Of a stretch of 64,000 nucleotides of DNA, positions 37,941 to 46,325 are shown piece after piece. The notes under the pieces are model-generated. The model was not told the DNA's origin. It worked only from the letters and a program-made list of their open reading frames with translations, and made no database searches. The translations under genes and the position numbers were made by a program. Each line of letters starts with the position of its first letter. The first letter of the stretch is position 1. The DNA is from Hymenobacter sp. YIM 151858-1 (GTDB lineage: Bacteria > Bacteroidota > Bacteroidia > Cytophagales > Hymenobacteraceae), in NCBI RefSeq assembly GCF_025979705.1, contig NZ_CP110136.1:4030001-4094000 (forward strand), read 5' to 3'.

Positions 37941-38570
37941 ATGTCCGACCTTTATCATCCACCCTCCCTCGTTAGCGAACCTCCGCAACCACCCGCTGCG
38001 CCTATGGAAGCTGTTGCCTACGTTGATATTAACGCTCCGCTGGTGGAGCGCTGCCGCCTCGGCGACCGGCGCGCCCAGGCCGAGATTTACAAGCGCTACG
38101 CCAAAGCCATGTTCAACGCCTCGTTGCGCATCACGGGCGACTACGCCGAGGCTGAAGACGTGCTGCAGGAGTCGTTTCTGAGTGCGTTCCGGGAGCTGCA
38201 CACCTACAAAGGCGACTCGTCGTTCGGCTCGTGGCTCAAGCGCATCGTTATCAACAAAAGCATCAACTGCCTGCGCAACCGGCGCCTGCAACTGGTGCCG
38301 CTGGCCGAGCAGCACGACGGCGCCGGCTCCGAGGAGTTTGTAACGCCGGGCGAGGCCGACGACGTACAGTGGCGGGCCGATGTGCTGCGCCGCTGCATTC
38401 AGGAGCTGCCCGATGGCTACCGCCTGGTGCTGACGCTGTACCTGCTCGAAGGCTACGACCACGGCGAAATCGCCACCATTCTCGACATAACCGAGTCCAC
38501 ATCCAAGTCGCAATACAGCCGCGCCCGTAAAAAGCTCCTAGAGCTGGCGCGCCAACACGGCTTGTCTTAA
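37941..38570 (+). CDS. RNA polymerase sigma factor, ECF-type
   Basis: 209 residues from ATG 37941 (MSDLYHPPSLV); in-frame starts also at 37872 and 38004. Region 2 shows AQAEIYKRYAKAMFNASLRITGDYAEAEDVLQESFLSAFREL, region 2.4 then TYKGDSSFGSWLKRIVINKSINCLRN, and region 4 LPDGYRLVLTLYLLEGYDHGEIATILDITESTSKSQYSRARKKLLEL. This is the Bacteroidota ECF layout. A membrane protein resembling an anti-sigma factor follows by about 80 bp, the usual sigma/anti-sigma order. Confidence 0.93.
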   Translation: MSDLYHPPSLVSEPPQPPAAPMEAVAYVDINAPLVERCRLGDRRAQAEIYKRYAKAMFNASLRITGDYAEAEDVLQESFLSAFRELHTYKGDSSFGSWLKRIVINKSINCLRNRRLQLVPLAEQHDGAGSEEFVTPGEADDVQWRADVLRRCIQELPDGYRLVLTLYLLEGYDHGEIATILDITESTSKSQYSRARKKLLELARQHGLS

Positions 38571-38653
38571 TTGTTTCACTGAACAGCGGCTAGTAGGGCG
38601 CCCACCCAACCTCAACCAGCGCCCCAGCCGCGGGGAGCCACGTGCGAAAGACC

Positions 38654-39415
38654 ATGACTGTCATGAAACCTAACTCCGGACTAGAAGGCTTTGTGGAGCG
38701 GCACCGCGCCGACCTCGACAGCTTCGAGCCGCGTGCCGACTTGTGGGACGCCATCGAAGCCCGCCTGGATGAGCCGGCCGACGAGGACGAAACGCCCACC
38801 CACGTTTTGCCCCTCAACCCGACTGTTGCGCCCACCCACCACACCGATACTCCTGCCGCCACTACGCCTTCGTTTGCGTGGCAGCGCTACGTAGCCGCCG
38901 CGGCGGTTGCCATTATGCTGCTGGCCGGCGGCTACGGCCTGCGCCGCGCCGATGAGCTGAACTCGTTGGCAGGAGCCGTTGCCAGCGCCGACTACGAACT
39001 GCCAGCCATGGAGCAGCAGCCCAATGCGGTAGCCGAGGTAGTAGGCGCCCCCGAGCCCATGGCCGTTTCGGCGGGCCAACCGGCCGAGCAGCGCCTGGCT
39101 TCGTCGGTACGCCGCATGGAGGCTTATTATGCTTCGCAGATTTTGGAAAAGCAGCACGAGCTGCGCCAGCTCGACGAAAGCGCCACCCCGGGCACCATGC
39201 CCCAGGCCGCCGACTGGAAGCACGAGCTGACCGCCCTCGACTCGACTTACCGCCAGCTGCGCACCGAGTTGTACCGCAACCCCGACCCCGATGCGGTGCT
39301 GGAGGCCATGAACCGCAACCTGCAAATCCGGCTGGATATCCTGAACCAGCAGCTGCGCACCCGCGAGCAAATCCGCCAGTACCACGACGAATCGTACGCC
39401 GAGGCGTCCAAATAA
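38654..39415 (+). CDS. Membrane protein, probable anti-sigma factor
   Basis: 253 residues from ATG 38654. Cytosolic N-terminus (LEGFVERHRADLDSFEPRADLWDAIEARL) lacks a zinc HxxxCxxC motif. A single membrane helix lies at about residues 81-99 (YVAAAAVAIMLLAGGYGL). The long C-terminal part is helical and charged (EKQHELRQLD ... LDILNQQLRTREQIRQY). Its position after the sigma gene and its topology support an anti-sigma role. A DUF4097-like gene follows 15 bp later. Confidence 0.75.
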   Translation: MTVMKPNSGLEGFVERHRADLDSFEPRADLWDAIEARLDEPADEDETPTHVLPLNPTVAPTHHTDTPAATTPSFAWQRYVAAAAVAIMLLAGGYGLRRADELNSLAGAVASADYELPAMEQQPNAVAEVVGAPEPMAVSAGQPAEQRLASSVRRMEAYYASQILEKQHELRQLDESATPGTMPQAADWKHELTALDSTYRQLRTELYRNPDPDAVLEAMNRNLQIRLDILNQQLRTREQIRQYHDESYAEASK

Positions 39416-39430
39416 TCCCGCTTACCCACC

Positions 39431-40672
39431 ATGCGTTTTCTGCTCCGACCTTCTTCGCGCCTGATGCTGCCCCTGCTGGCGGCCCTGGCAACTGTTGCCG
39501 CGCCGGCAGCAGCACAGGTACGGGCGGCTTTGGTAGGCGGCTTTGTGCAGCCTTGCCCCGAGGTCCGGTACTGGGATCAGCCCACGCCCGAGGCGCCTTT
39601 TCAGCAGGTGCAGCAAAACGGTGCCCAGCCCGATCCGGCGGCGGCTCCGCTGCCGGCCTTCGAGAAGAGCCGCAAAATCAGCCGCACGTTTAAGGCCGTG
39701 CCGGGCCGCCAGTTTACGCTCGACACCCGCTACGGCCGCGTGCAGGTGAACACCTGGAGCCGCAACGAGATTAAGACCGAGGTAGACATTACCGCCCGCG
39801 CCGACGAGGAAGCCAAAGCGCAGCAGCTGCTCGATATGATTCAGGTGCTGATGCAGGAGCAACCCGGCCCCGAGGGCGGCCTGGTGGTGCAAACCCGCCT
39901 GGGCGAAATGCCGCGCGAGTGCTACAGCCGCCAGCGCCTCTACGAAATCAACTACACGGTTTGGATGCCGAAGAACACGCCCCTGAAGGTGCGCAACAGC
40001 TTCGGCGATGTAAGCCTGACCGGCGACCTGACCGGCCCTGCCGACCTGAGCGTGTGCTACGGCAGCCTGCGCACCGCCCGCCTCGATGGCCCGCGCAACA
40101 GCGTGCGCATCAACAACGGCGCAGCCGCGGTGCAGTACGCGCGCCAGGCCACCCTGGAGGCCAACCACTCGCGCCTGCGCCTCGAAGAAGGCCAGCAGGT
40201 TGACCTGCGCAACAACGGCTCCGACATCGACATCGGAACGGTGGAGAACCTGGCCGTGCACAGCAAGTACGGCGACGTGAACCTAGGCACCGTACGCTCG
40301 TTGCAGGGCACCACCGGCTACTCGCGCTTTAGCGTGTACAAAGTGTCGGAGCAGCTCGATATGAAGGTGCAGTACTGCCCCGCGTTCGAGGTGCGCACCA
40401 CCGGCCCCAACTTCCGCCGCATCAACGTTGATGGGGGCTACAGCACGATTCTGCTGAACTTCCCCGACAACGCCGGCTTCGTGTTCGATGTAAACTCCGA
40501 AAACGGCAAAGTGCAGATGGATAAGCGCTTCGTGAAGGTGAGAACCGAGGAAAACAGCTCGTCGCTTACGGAGGTGCAGGGCCAATACGGCGTGGTGCAA
40601 GCCCGCCCCACGCGCCCGGCCAGCAGCGTCAACATCCGCACCCGTTACAGCAACGTCAGCTTCAACCGCTAA
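39431..40672 (+). CDS. Exported DUF4097-like beta-helix protein
   Basis: 413 residues. Signal peptide to about residue 29 (ALATVAAPAAAQ). After a proline/glutamine-rich stretch, repeated short strands follow: VPGRQFTLDTRYGRVQVNTWSRNEIKTEV, PLKVRNSFGDVSLTG, VCYGSLRTARLDG, DIDIGTVENLAVHSKYGDVNLGT, ARPASSVNIRTRYSNVSF. These are the turns of a DUF4097/DUF4098 right-handed beta helix. Third gene of the sigma set, so perhaps an envelope component or signal input of that system. Confidence 0.83.
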   Translation: MRFLLRPSSRLMLPLLAALATVAAPAAAQVRAALVGGFVQPCPEVRYWDQPTPEAPFQQVQQNGAQPDPAAAPLPAFEKSRKISRTFKAVPGRQFTLDTRYGRVQVNTWSRNEIKTEVDITARADEEAKAQQLLDMIQVLMQEQPGPEGGLVVQTRLGEMPRECYSRQRLYEINYTVWMPKNTPLKVRNSFGDVSLTGDLTGPADLSVCYGSLRTARLDGPRNSVRINNGAAAVQYARQATLEANHSRLRLEEGQQVDLRNNGSDIDIGTVENLAVHSKYGDVNLGTVRSLQGTTGYSRFSVYKVSEQLDMKVQYCPAFEVRTTGPNFRRINVDGGYSTILLNFPDNAGFVFDVNSENGKVQMDKRFVKVRTEENSSSLTEVQGQYGVVQARPTRPASSVNIRTRYSNVSFNR

Positions 40673-40704
40673 GCCTGTGCCCTAGGTGGGCTGCGTGGCA
40701 ACCG

Positions 40705-40736
40705 AACCAAGAGCCGGCAACCGCCGGCTTTTGGTT
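40705..40736 (+). terminator. Terminator of the sigma-DUF4097 set
   Basis: AACCAAGAGCCGGC (ends 40718), loop AACC, GCCGGCTTTTGGTT (from 40723): 14 bp with one G-U pair, followed by TTTATAA. Confidence 0.9.
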
Positions 40737-40780
40737 TTTATAACCTCGCCGGTTTGGCCAAGGGCGATGCGCTTCCGCAA

Positions 40781-40792
40781 TACATTTGCGGC
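40781..40792 (+). promoter_or_regulatory. -7 element 4 nt before the DUF296 gene
   Basis: TACATTTG matches TAnnTTTG, then CGGC and ATG. A possible TTTG -33 word sits at 40753-40756, 24 nt upstream, slightly far. Confidence 0.55.
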
Positions 40793-41320
40793 ATGCGCTT
40801 ACTTCTGTTGTTGCTGTGCCTGTTGCTGGCCAACCTGGCCGGGCACGCCCAAACCACTGCCGCCATGCCTAACCCAACCGTCGCCAAATCGCGCATGCAC
40901 ACGCTCACGCTGCGGCTGCGCCCGGGACAGGACCTCAGGCAGCAACTTATGGCTTTAGTGAAGGCCGAAGGCATCAAGGCCGGAGCAATGATTACGTGCG
41001 TCGGGAGCCTAACGCAGGTTACGCTGCGCCTGGCAAACCAAGAGGGGCCTACGGAATACCGCGGCCACTTCGAGATTGTTTCGCTGGTGGGTACGCTGGC
41101 CGAAAGCGGTAGCCACCTGCACCTGTCGGTGGCCGACTCCACGGGGCGCACCATCGGCGGCCACCTGCTCGATGGCAACCTCATCTACACCACCGCCGAG
41201 ATTGTAGTAGGTGTGCTCGATGAGGTAGAGTTTCGGCGCGAAGAAGACCCCACCTTCGGCTACAAGGAGCTGACGGTGCATCCTAAAGCCCCACGCAAGG
41301 CAAGCAAGCGCAGGCCTTAG
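40793..41320 (+). CDS. Exported PPC/DUF296-domain protein
   Basis: 175 residues from ATG 40793. Residues 1-20 (MRLLLLLLCLLLANLAGHAQ) are a signal peptide with AHAQ-type cleavage. The rest is a PPC/DUF296 domain: MHTLTLRLRPGQDLRQQLMALVKAEGIKAGAMITCVGSLTQVTLR, then ESGSHLHLSVADSTGRTIGGHL with the histidines of the trimeric PPC fold, and the basic tail KAPRKASKRRP. Cytosolic PPC proteins bind DNA with an AT-hook; here the signal peptide places it in the envelope. The stop overlaps the convergent neighbour's stop. Confidence 0.85.
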   Translation: MRLLLLLLCLLLANLAGHAQTTAAMPNPTVAKSRMHTLTLRLRPGQDLRQQLMALVKAEGIKAGAMITCVGSLTQVTLRLANQEGPTEYRGHFEIVSLVGTLAESGSHLHLSVADSTGRTIGGHLLDGNLIYTTAEIVVGVLDEVEFRREEDPTFGYKELTVHPKAPRKASKRRP

Positions 41321-41967
41321 TTCAGCGTGTAGCGCTCCAGCTCCAGCTTACGGTCGAGCATGTTCGAGTCGCGCTGGTAAATATCGGTGCGCACCATCCC
41401 GATGTTAGGCTCCACGTACTCCTCGCGCTTAATGATTTGGGGAGTGGCGTTGCCGGGGTACTCGTACTGGTATTTCATGCTGTACTGGCGCGCTTGGTAC
41501 GTGGTGCCGTTGCAGGCTACCGGTTGTAGCGCTTCGGCGCGCGTGGTAAACACCCACAGCTTGTAGCTGGGGTACTGGTAGCCGATGCCAATGCCGCTAT
41601 GCCGGGCGTTGGGGTAGATAATCACGCCGTCGTTGTTGGCGCGGTTGAAGTACACGTAGCCGTTGGCGTGGTTTTGCACGATGGATCGGTCGCTGAGTAT
41701 AAACCATTGGCTTTTGTTGATGGTCGTGTCCTTCACCACCGAGCGCACGTAGCGAGCCTCGCGGTACACGTCGCCGTTGCCGTCGTAGTACGATACTTTG
41801 TACACCCACTCGTTGCCCACGGCCAAGGGCATAATTTGCTCTACGGGCTCAGGGTCCCGGTCTTTGTTGCAGGCCAGGGCACCTAGGGCTAGCAGGCCCA
41901 GCGCCAATAGCCGTACCGAAGTGCGGCCCGCAGTAACGGCAGATAAGCAACGAAAAAATGGCAGCAT
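41317..41967 (-). CDS. Lipoprotein of unknown function
   Basis: 216 residues. Hydrophobic N-terminus with a lipobox LGALAC at residues ~28-33 (cysteine before NKDRDPEP). The mature part (PLAVGNEWVYKVSYYDGNGDV...) begins like many Bacteroidota lipoproteins that open with a PL..GN.W.Y motif and continues as beta strands (WFILSDRSIV, NGYVYFNRANNDG). Its stop overlaps the forward DUF296 stop by 4 bp. No enzyme motif seen. Confidence 0.77.
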   Translation of the reverse strand: MLPFFRCLSAVTAGRTSVRLLALGLLALGALACNKDRDPEPVEQIMPLAVGNEWVYKVSYYDGNGDVYREARYVRSVVKDTTINKSQWFILSDRSIVQNHANGYVYFNRANNDGVIIYPNARHSGIGIGYQYPSYKLWVFTTRAEALQPVACNGTTYQARQYSMKYQYEYPGNATPQIIKREEYVEPNIGMVRTDIYQRDSNMLDRKLELERYTLN

Positions 41968-42120
41968 GAGGAGCAGGGAATAAGTGCGTTAAAACGAATA
42001 GTAACTCAATGATACTCGCAGCCGCGCCAAAGTTGCAAAGCCGCTCTTGGTGCTTCGCAAACCAATACCCACCTAGGGTTGGCAATTGCCGCTTACCTTA
42101 GGCAATCAACCACAACGCTC

Positions 42121-42645
42121 ATGAGCTCATCCGTACCTGCCGCGCCTGCCCCGCTTACCGATACGCCTCAGCTGGCTGCATTCCGGCGCCGGCTGCTCAG
42201 CCCCGTTAAGCAGCGCTTGTTTATGCTCTCGCAGCTGCCCGCGGCGGGCTTTGCGGGCGTGCGCGTCGAGCGCATTACGCTGGAGTCGGCGGCGGTGTCG
42301 GTGCCGTTTACCTACTTCACCAAAAACCCCTTCCGGAGCGTTTATTTCGCTTGCCTGAGCATGGCCGCCGAAATGGCCTCGGGCGTGCTGGCCATGATGC
42401 ACACCACCAGCGGCACGCCCGTGTCGATGCTGGTGGTGGGCATGGAGGCCGAGTTCCACAAAAAAGCCACCACGCGCATCGTGTTCGAGTCGGCGGATGG
42501 GGCGGCCATTGCCCAGGCCGTGGCCGAAAGCCGCGCCACCGGCGAAGGCCGCACCGTGGTGGCCACCAGCACCGGCCGCGATGCCGCCGGCGACGTGGTG
42601 GCCGTTTTCCGGATTACGTGGTCGTTTCGGGCCAAAAAGCGCTGA
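42121..42645 (+). CDS. Hotdog-fold protein, thioesterase-like (DUF4442-like)
   Basis: 174 residues from ATG 42121 (MSSSVPAAPAPLTD). The pattern RVERITLESAAVSVPFTYFTKNPFRSVYFACLSMAAEMASGVLAMMH followed by SMLVVGMEAEFHKKATTRIVFE fits a single hotdog domain of the DUF4442/PaaI group. Members are often acyl-CoA thioesterases or structural relatives. TACCTTAG about 18 nt upstream is a near -7 match. Confidence 0.8.
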   Translation: MSSSVPAAPAPLTDTPQLAAFRRRLLSPVKQRLFMLSQLPAAGFAGVRVERITLESAAVSVPFTYFTKNPFRSVYFACLSMAAEMASGVLAMMHTTSGTPVSMLVVGMEAEFHKKATTRIVFESADGAAIAQAVAESRATGEGRTVVATSTGRDAAGDVVAVFRITWSFRAKKR

Positions 42646-42781
42646 TCCTTTGTAAACTGTTGCCTGAAATAATAGCTGAAATCCAGATTTCTGCGCATAG
42701 GTACAACCAAGTTTATTATTGGTATAAAACAGTATTCGATGTTGCTAATCTTATGGTTGAGCTTTGAGCGTTTCTGGCATC

Positions 42782-42817
42782 AAAAAAGCCCCTTACCGCA
42801 GCGGTAAAGGGCTTTTT
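42782..42817. terminator. Bidirectional terminator
   Basis: AAAAAGCCCCTTACCGC pairs with GCGGTAAAGGGCTTTTT around a single A loop base, with one C-A mismatch. It separates the convergent hotdog and DAC genes. Confidence 0.88.
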
Positions 42818-42839
42818 AGTTAATATTCAGAAAGTTAAA

Positions 42840-44381
42840 TCAATGCCGTTCGGGCAGGTTGTCCTGGGTGAGTATATCCACCAGGCCGTCTTCGCTTACC
42901 ACTATGGCCATGCAGGGGTAAGGGCTGCTCTCCACGTAGCGCAGGGCCGAGTTGTAGCGGGCGCCCCGCGTGCTGGAGCCGCGCCCCGAAGCCTTGCCGT
43001 CGAGGATAACGCCGATGGAGTAGCAGTACGCTTCGGGGTCGATGAGCACGGCCCCGTCGATGGCCGTTACCAGGCGCGTGATAAGCGGCGTGAGCGGCAC
43101 CGGCTCGATGAGCGTGCACTGCAGCTTCAGGCGGTCGGCCTCGGCTAAGGCCTCGGTGGTAATTACGACCAGCGTGCCCGATTGCTGCCGGCTGGCTTCA
43201 ACCAGCACGTCCCACAGGCGCTCCACTTTGGCGGGGTCGGTAAGGCCGAAAGTCTGGCGCAGGCCCTGCCGAAACTCCGAGCGGCTGAGGCGGGTTTGCG
43301 GCAAGCTCGGCTGGCCGTACGAGGAGCGCATAATTACCTGCCCGCCGTGCCGGAACTCCCACACGTAATGGTGCAGAAAGCTGATAACGAACAGGTCTTC
43401 GCGGCTGCTGTCGTAGTTGCCTACCTGCCGACCTAGGGCGTACACGTTTTCGCCGTCGGAGAGCAGGCTCACGTCGTTGCTCGTCATCTGCAGCAGCTTG
43501 CGCACGGCCCGGTAGTCGGAGAGGGGCGTGGGGCAGGTGAGGGCAAAAATCTCCTGCACGTTGGGGTGGCCGCGGCGCGCCAGCAGCACCTGGCCCACGC
43601 CCGCCGTGCCCTCGTAGCGCAACGACGATACCGTGTTCAGGGTGTTGAAGAGCTTGGCCGCGGCGGGGTCCATGCCCAGGGCCTGGGCGGGCGTATCCAT
43701 CAGCAATTTGCCGGCCGAGCGTACCACCTCGTCGGTGTCGCGGGGGCGCAGCAGCAGGCCAGAGCCGGGGTCGGGCTCCGTCAGCGACTTAATGCATTCT
43801 TCGTGGAAACGCCGCACGGCCGCCTCAATCAGCGACGAAGCCAAGGGGCGCCCGTCGGTGTAAAAGCGGTTGGGCTGCAACGCCGGGTGCGCCTTCAAAA
43901 ACTTGCGCCGCACGCGCAGAATCGTAACGACGAAAAACTCCCCGATCAGCACGGGCCAGCCGGCAAACGAGCGCAGCGCCGAGCTTTTCTTTTCGAGCTC
44001 ATCGAGCACCTCCTGCACGGCCAGGCGCAGGCCCATGCCCTCGAAGCGCCGCGTCATCATTTCGGTGGTGTAGCCTTCTACCAGCGGCATGGTGGCCTCC
44101 TTGGCGCGGCGCAGGTATTGGCCGCGCGTCATTACCTCGGCAAAGGCTTCGGAAGGCAGGCCGCATTGCTCGGGCTCCAGGCACACGGCCGGGCCGCCGT
44201 CGTTGGGGATGCCCAGCAGCATTACTTCGGGGCGCAGGTCCTGGTCGAGGTCGTCGAAGATACCATCGGCCATTACCTGCGCCGCCTGCTGAAAGCGGTG
44301 CTGGTAGGGCCAGATGGTAAATTCTAAAGCAGCCGGCACAATAATGGCCGGCGGCGAAACCACGGTAAGCGGACTAAACAT
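42840..44381 (-). CDS. DAC (DisA_N-fold) nucleotide-cyclase-like protein with sensor-like N-terminus
   Basis: 513 residues. The C-terminal ~75 residues resemble a diadenylate cyclase domain: DGAVLIDP at 442-449, GVILDG, a basic stretch with STRGARYNSA near 470-479, and VVSEDG at 494-499. In classical DAC proteins the second motif is GTRHRAA; here RHR is replaced by RGAR. The middle part (about 230-430) is mixed alpha/beta; the N-terminal ~200 residues may be a ligand sensor of the DACNV kind named by Aravind's group, from memory. No membrane helix. Likely a nucleotide second-messenger enzyme or receptor; no partner operon is adjacent. Confidence 0.72.
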   Translation of the reverse strand: MFSPLTVVSPPAIIVPAALEFTIWPYQHRFQQAAQVMADGIFDDLDQDLRPEVMLLGIPNDGGPAVCLEPEQCGLPSEAFAEVMTRGQYLRRAKEATMPLVEGYTTEMMTRRFEGMGLRLAVQEVLDELEKKSSALRSFAGWPVLIGEFFVVTILRVRRKFLKAHPALQPNRFYTDGRPLASSLIEAAVRRFHEECIKSLTEPDPGSGLLLRPRDTDEVVRSAGKLLMDTPAQALGMDPAAAKLFNTLNTVSSLRYEGTAGVGQVLLARRGHPNVQEIFALTCPTPLSDYRAVRKLLQMTSNDVSLLSDGENVYALGRQVGNYDSSREDLFVISFLHHYVWEFRHGGQVIMRSSYGQPSLPQTRLSRSEFRQGLRQTFGLTDPAKVERLWDVLVEASRQQSGTLVVITTEALAEADRLKLQCTLIEPVPLTPLITRLVTAIDGAVLIDPEAYCYSIGVILDGKASGRGSSTRGARYNSALRYVESSPYPCMAIVVSEDGLVDILTQDNLPERH

Positions 44382-44465
44382 GAGCGCCAGAGAAGGGAAG
44401 AGATAGAACTATAGTACCCGCCAAGCTAGCAATTGTTTGGGCGGGGTAGCGGCACCGGCAGCGGG

Positions 44466-45287
44466 CTACAGCTGAAACACAATCGGCAGCACCATCTTTT
44501 GCCGGATGGGCTGGCCTTTGTACTTGGCCGGTTGCCACTTGGGCGCCGTTTTGATGAGCCGGATGGCTTCTTCGTCGCAGCCCGAGCCCAGGCGCTTCAC
44601 GGGCCGGATGTTGCTGAGCGTGCCGTCTTTCTCCACGGTAAACTCCATGGTTACGCGGCCCTCTACCTTGCGCTGGCGGGCCTGGGCGGGGTACTTCAGG
44701 TTTTGCTGCACCCACTCGAAAAACGCATCGGTGCCGCCCACGGGGCGCGCGGGCTCGTCGGGCGAAATGGTTTCGGGGCCGGCGTTGGCCGGCGCGGCGG
44801 CATCGGCGGCTTGCGTGGCCTGCGGCTGCGCCGCCCCGCCCGCTTGGGCCGTGGTGCCCGCGCCGCCCGGAATCTGGAACGTGATGGGTACCGTAACGCG
44901 CTGCCGCACCACCCCGCCGCGGTGCTGGGCGGGTTTCCACCTAGGGCCGGCCTTAATCAGGCGCAGGGCCTCGGCATCGCACTCGGGCGAGAGGCTTTTG
45001 GTAACCTGCCAGCCCGAGGTGTAGCCGGTTTTCTCGACCACAAACGTAACCTCGGTGGTGCCTTGCACGCCCGCTTGCAGCGCGGCGGTGGGGTAGGTGA
45101 GCTTATCGCCCAGGTAGCGGCCGTAGGCCTCGGCGCCGCCCAGGGGCTCGGCGGGCTTTTCGGCGGCGTCGTAGATGTCGGTGGGCGAGGCTTTGGGGTA
45201 TTTCAGCTTTTGCTGGGCCAGGGCCGTGGTGGCGGGTGCGGCACCCAGGCAAACAAGCAGCAAGGCAAGGCGGAGCGTTCGGATCAT
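44466..45287 (-). CDS. Exported protein with two tandem TonB C-terminal domains
   Basis: 273 residues. Signal peptide (residues 1-24) then two copies of the energy-transducer domain: LTYPTAALQAGVQGTTEVTFVVEKTGYTS near 60-90 with PRWKPAQHRG, and LKYPAQARQRKVEGRVTMEFTVEKDGTLS near 190-220 with PKWQPAKYKGQPIR. A Gln/Ala/Thr-rich linker joins them. No proline-rich spacer or TM anchor, so it is not a classical inner-membrane TonB. Perhaps a periplasmic partner of a receptor. Confidence 0.85.
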   Translation of the reverse strand: MIRTLRLALLLVCLGAAPATTALAQQKLKYPKASPTDIYDAAEKPAEPLGGAEAYGRYLGDKLTYPTAALQAGVQGTTEVTFVVEKTGYTSGWQVTKSLSPECDAEALRLIKAGPRWKPAQHRGGVVRQRVTVPITFQIPGGAGTTAQAGGAAQPQATQAADAAAPANAGPETISPDEPARPVGGTDAFFEWVQQNLKYPAQARQRKVEGRVTMEFTVEKDGTLSNIRPVKRLGSGCDEEAIRLIKTAPKWQPAKYKGQPIRQKMVLPIVFQL

Positions 45288-45377
45288 AGCAGGGGGAGTA
45301 GGGTATGGGGCCAGGCGGCTGGGCTCAACAACGGTGCCAGCCCCCCGGCGGGTTCAGCGGAAGCTAGCAAAAAGCCA

Positions 45378-45390
45378 TTATTTTGGAGCC
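45378..45390 (+). promoter_or_regulatory. -7-like element before the RidA-like gene
   Basis: TATTTTGG lies 4 nt before the ATG: one mismatch to TAnnTTTG. Same spacing as at divIC, anmK, deoC and DUF296. Confidence 0.45.
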
Positions 45391-45831
45391 ATGAGCCTAC
45401 TCGCCCCCGATTCATCAGCCCACAACTCTTCGCGCGCCCCCGAGCCGGTGGGGCTGTACCCGCATGCCCGCCGGGTGGGCAATTTGCTGTTTCTGTCGGG
45501 GGTGGGGCCGCGGCAGCGCGGGCAAAAGCACGTGCCCGGCGTGGAGCTCGACGAGGACGGCAACATCCTCCAGTACGATTTCGAGAGCCAGTGCCACGCC
45601 GTGTTCCAGAACGTGCGCTACATCGTGGAGGAAGCCGGCGCGCGGTGGGAGGACATCGTGGACGTGACCGTGTTTCTGACGAACATGCGCGACGACTTTC
45701 ATACCTACAACCGCCTCTACGCGCAGTATTTCGGCACCAGCCAGCCCTGCCGCACCACCGTGGAGATAAACCGGCTGCCCACGCCCATTGCCATCGAGCT
45801 GAAGTGCATTGCCTGGGTGGGCGAGCGGTAG
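45391..45831 (+). CDS. RidA (YjgF/YER057c/UK114) family protein
   Basis: 146 residues from ATG 45391. Pattern GLYPHARRVGNLLFLSGVGPRQRG, QCHAVFQNVRYIVEEAGARWEDIVDVTVFLTNMRDDFHTYNRLYAQYFG and CRTTVEINRLPTPIAIELKCIAW is diagnostic of the family. The version resembles the aminomuconate deaminase-like subgroup. Members hydrolyse reactive enamines or imines. Monocistronic by its flanks. Confidence 0.92.
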   Translation: MSLLAPDSSAHNSSRAPEPVGLYPHARRVGNLLFLSGVGPRQRGQKHVPGVELDEDGNILQYDFESQCHAVFQNVRYIVEEAGARWEDIVDVTVFLTNMRDDFHTYNRLYAQYFGTSQPCRTTVEINRLPTPIAIELKCIAWVGER

Positions 45832-46325
45832 CCGCACCTAGGGCCGCCACACAAAACAGGGCCACCGGAATGCATCCAGGGGCCCTGTTGCGCATCCGGC
45901 GCTGCCAAAGGCGGCCCCCGATGCACTGCGACGGAAAACCAGCCGGGCCGAATGCCCAGCCAGCGTATAGCCGCGTACCCGTAGCCGGTACCATGTACCC
46001 CGTCGCGCGCTGAACGCTGGGCCGCAAGCTCGTTTTATTAAACGAGCAGAACGGCCCGGCGCGTGCAGTGATTAATACGGGGATTCGGCCCGATTAAACA
46101 CGTAATATTTCTATTGAATAGTTCTGTTATGCTACCCGTTGGGGTGTTGCTGCAAGCCCAAAAAGCCTTTCGCTGTGCTACTTAAAGCCCCAGCGCCCTA
46201 GGTGCTGGTGGGGTAAGCCGGGCCCGGGAGGCATCTGGGTTAAGTGAAAGCGCAGCGTTTGGTAAACCTTTGGCCGTGGCTTGGGCGTAAGAAACAGCGC
46301 CGCACCAACGCTATGGAACAAGACT
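45832..46325. other. 494-bp intergenic region with nested hairpins
   Basis: Contains a terminator after ridA (AACAGGGCC 45855-45863 with GGCCCTGTT 45881-45889). A second nested hairpin follows: GGGCCG (46019-46024) with CGGCCC (46052-46057) around GCTCGTTT-TATT-AAACGAGC (46028-46047). After that is an AT-rich stretch (46058-46150). No convincing reading frame lies here. Two CCTAGG palindromes, at 45837 and about 46197. Confidence 0.6.
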
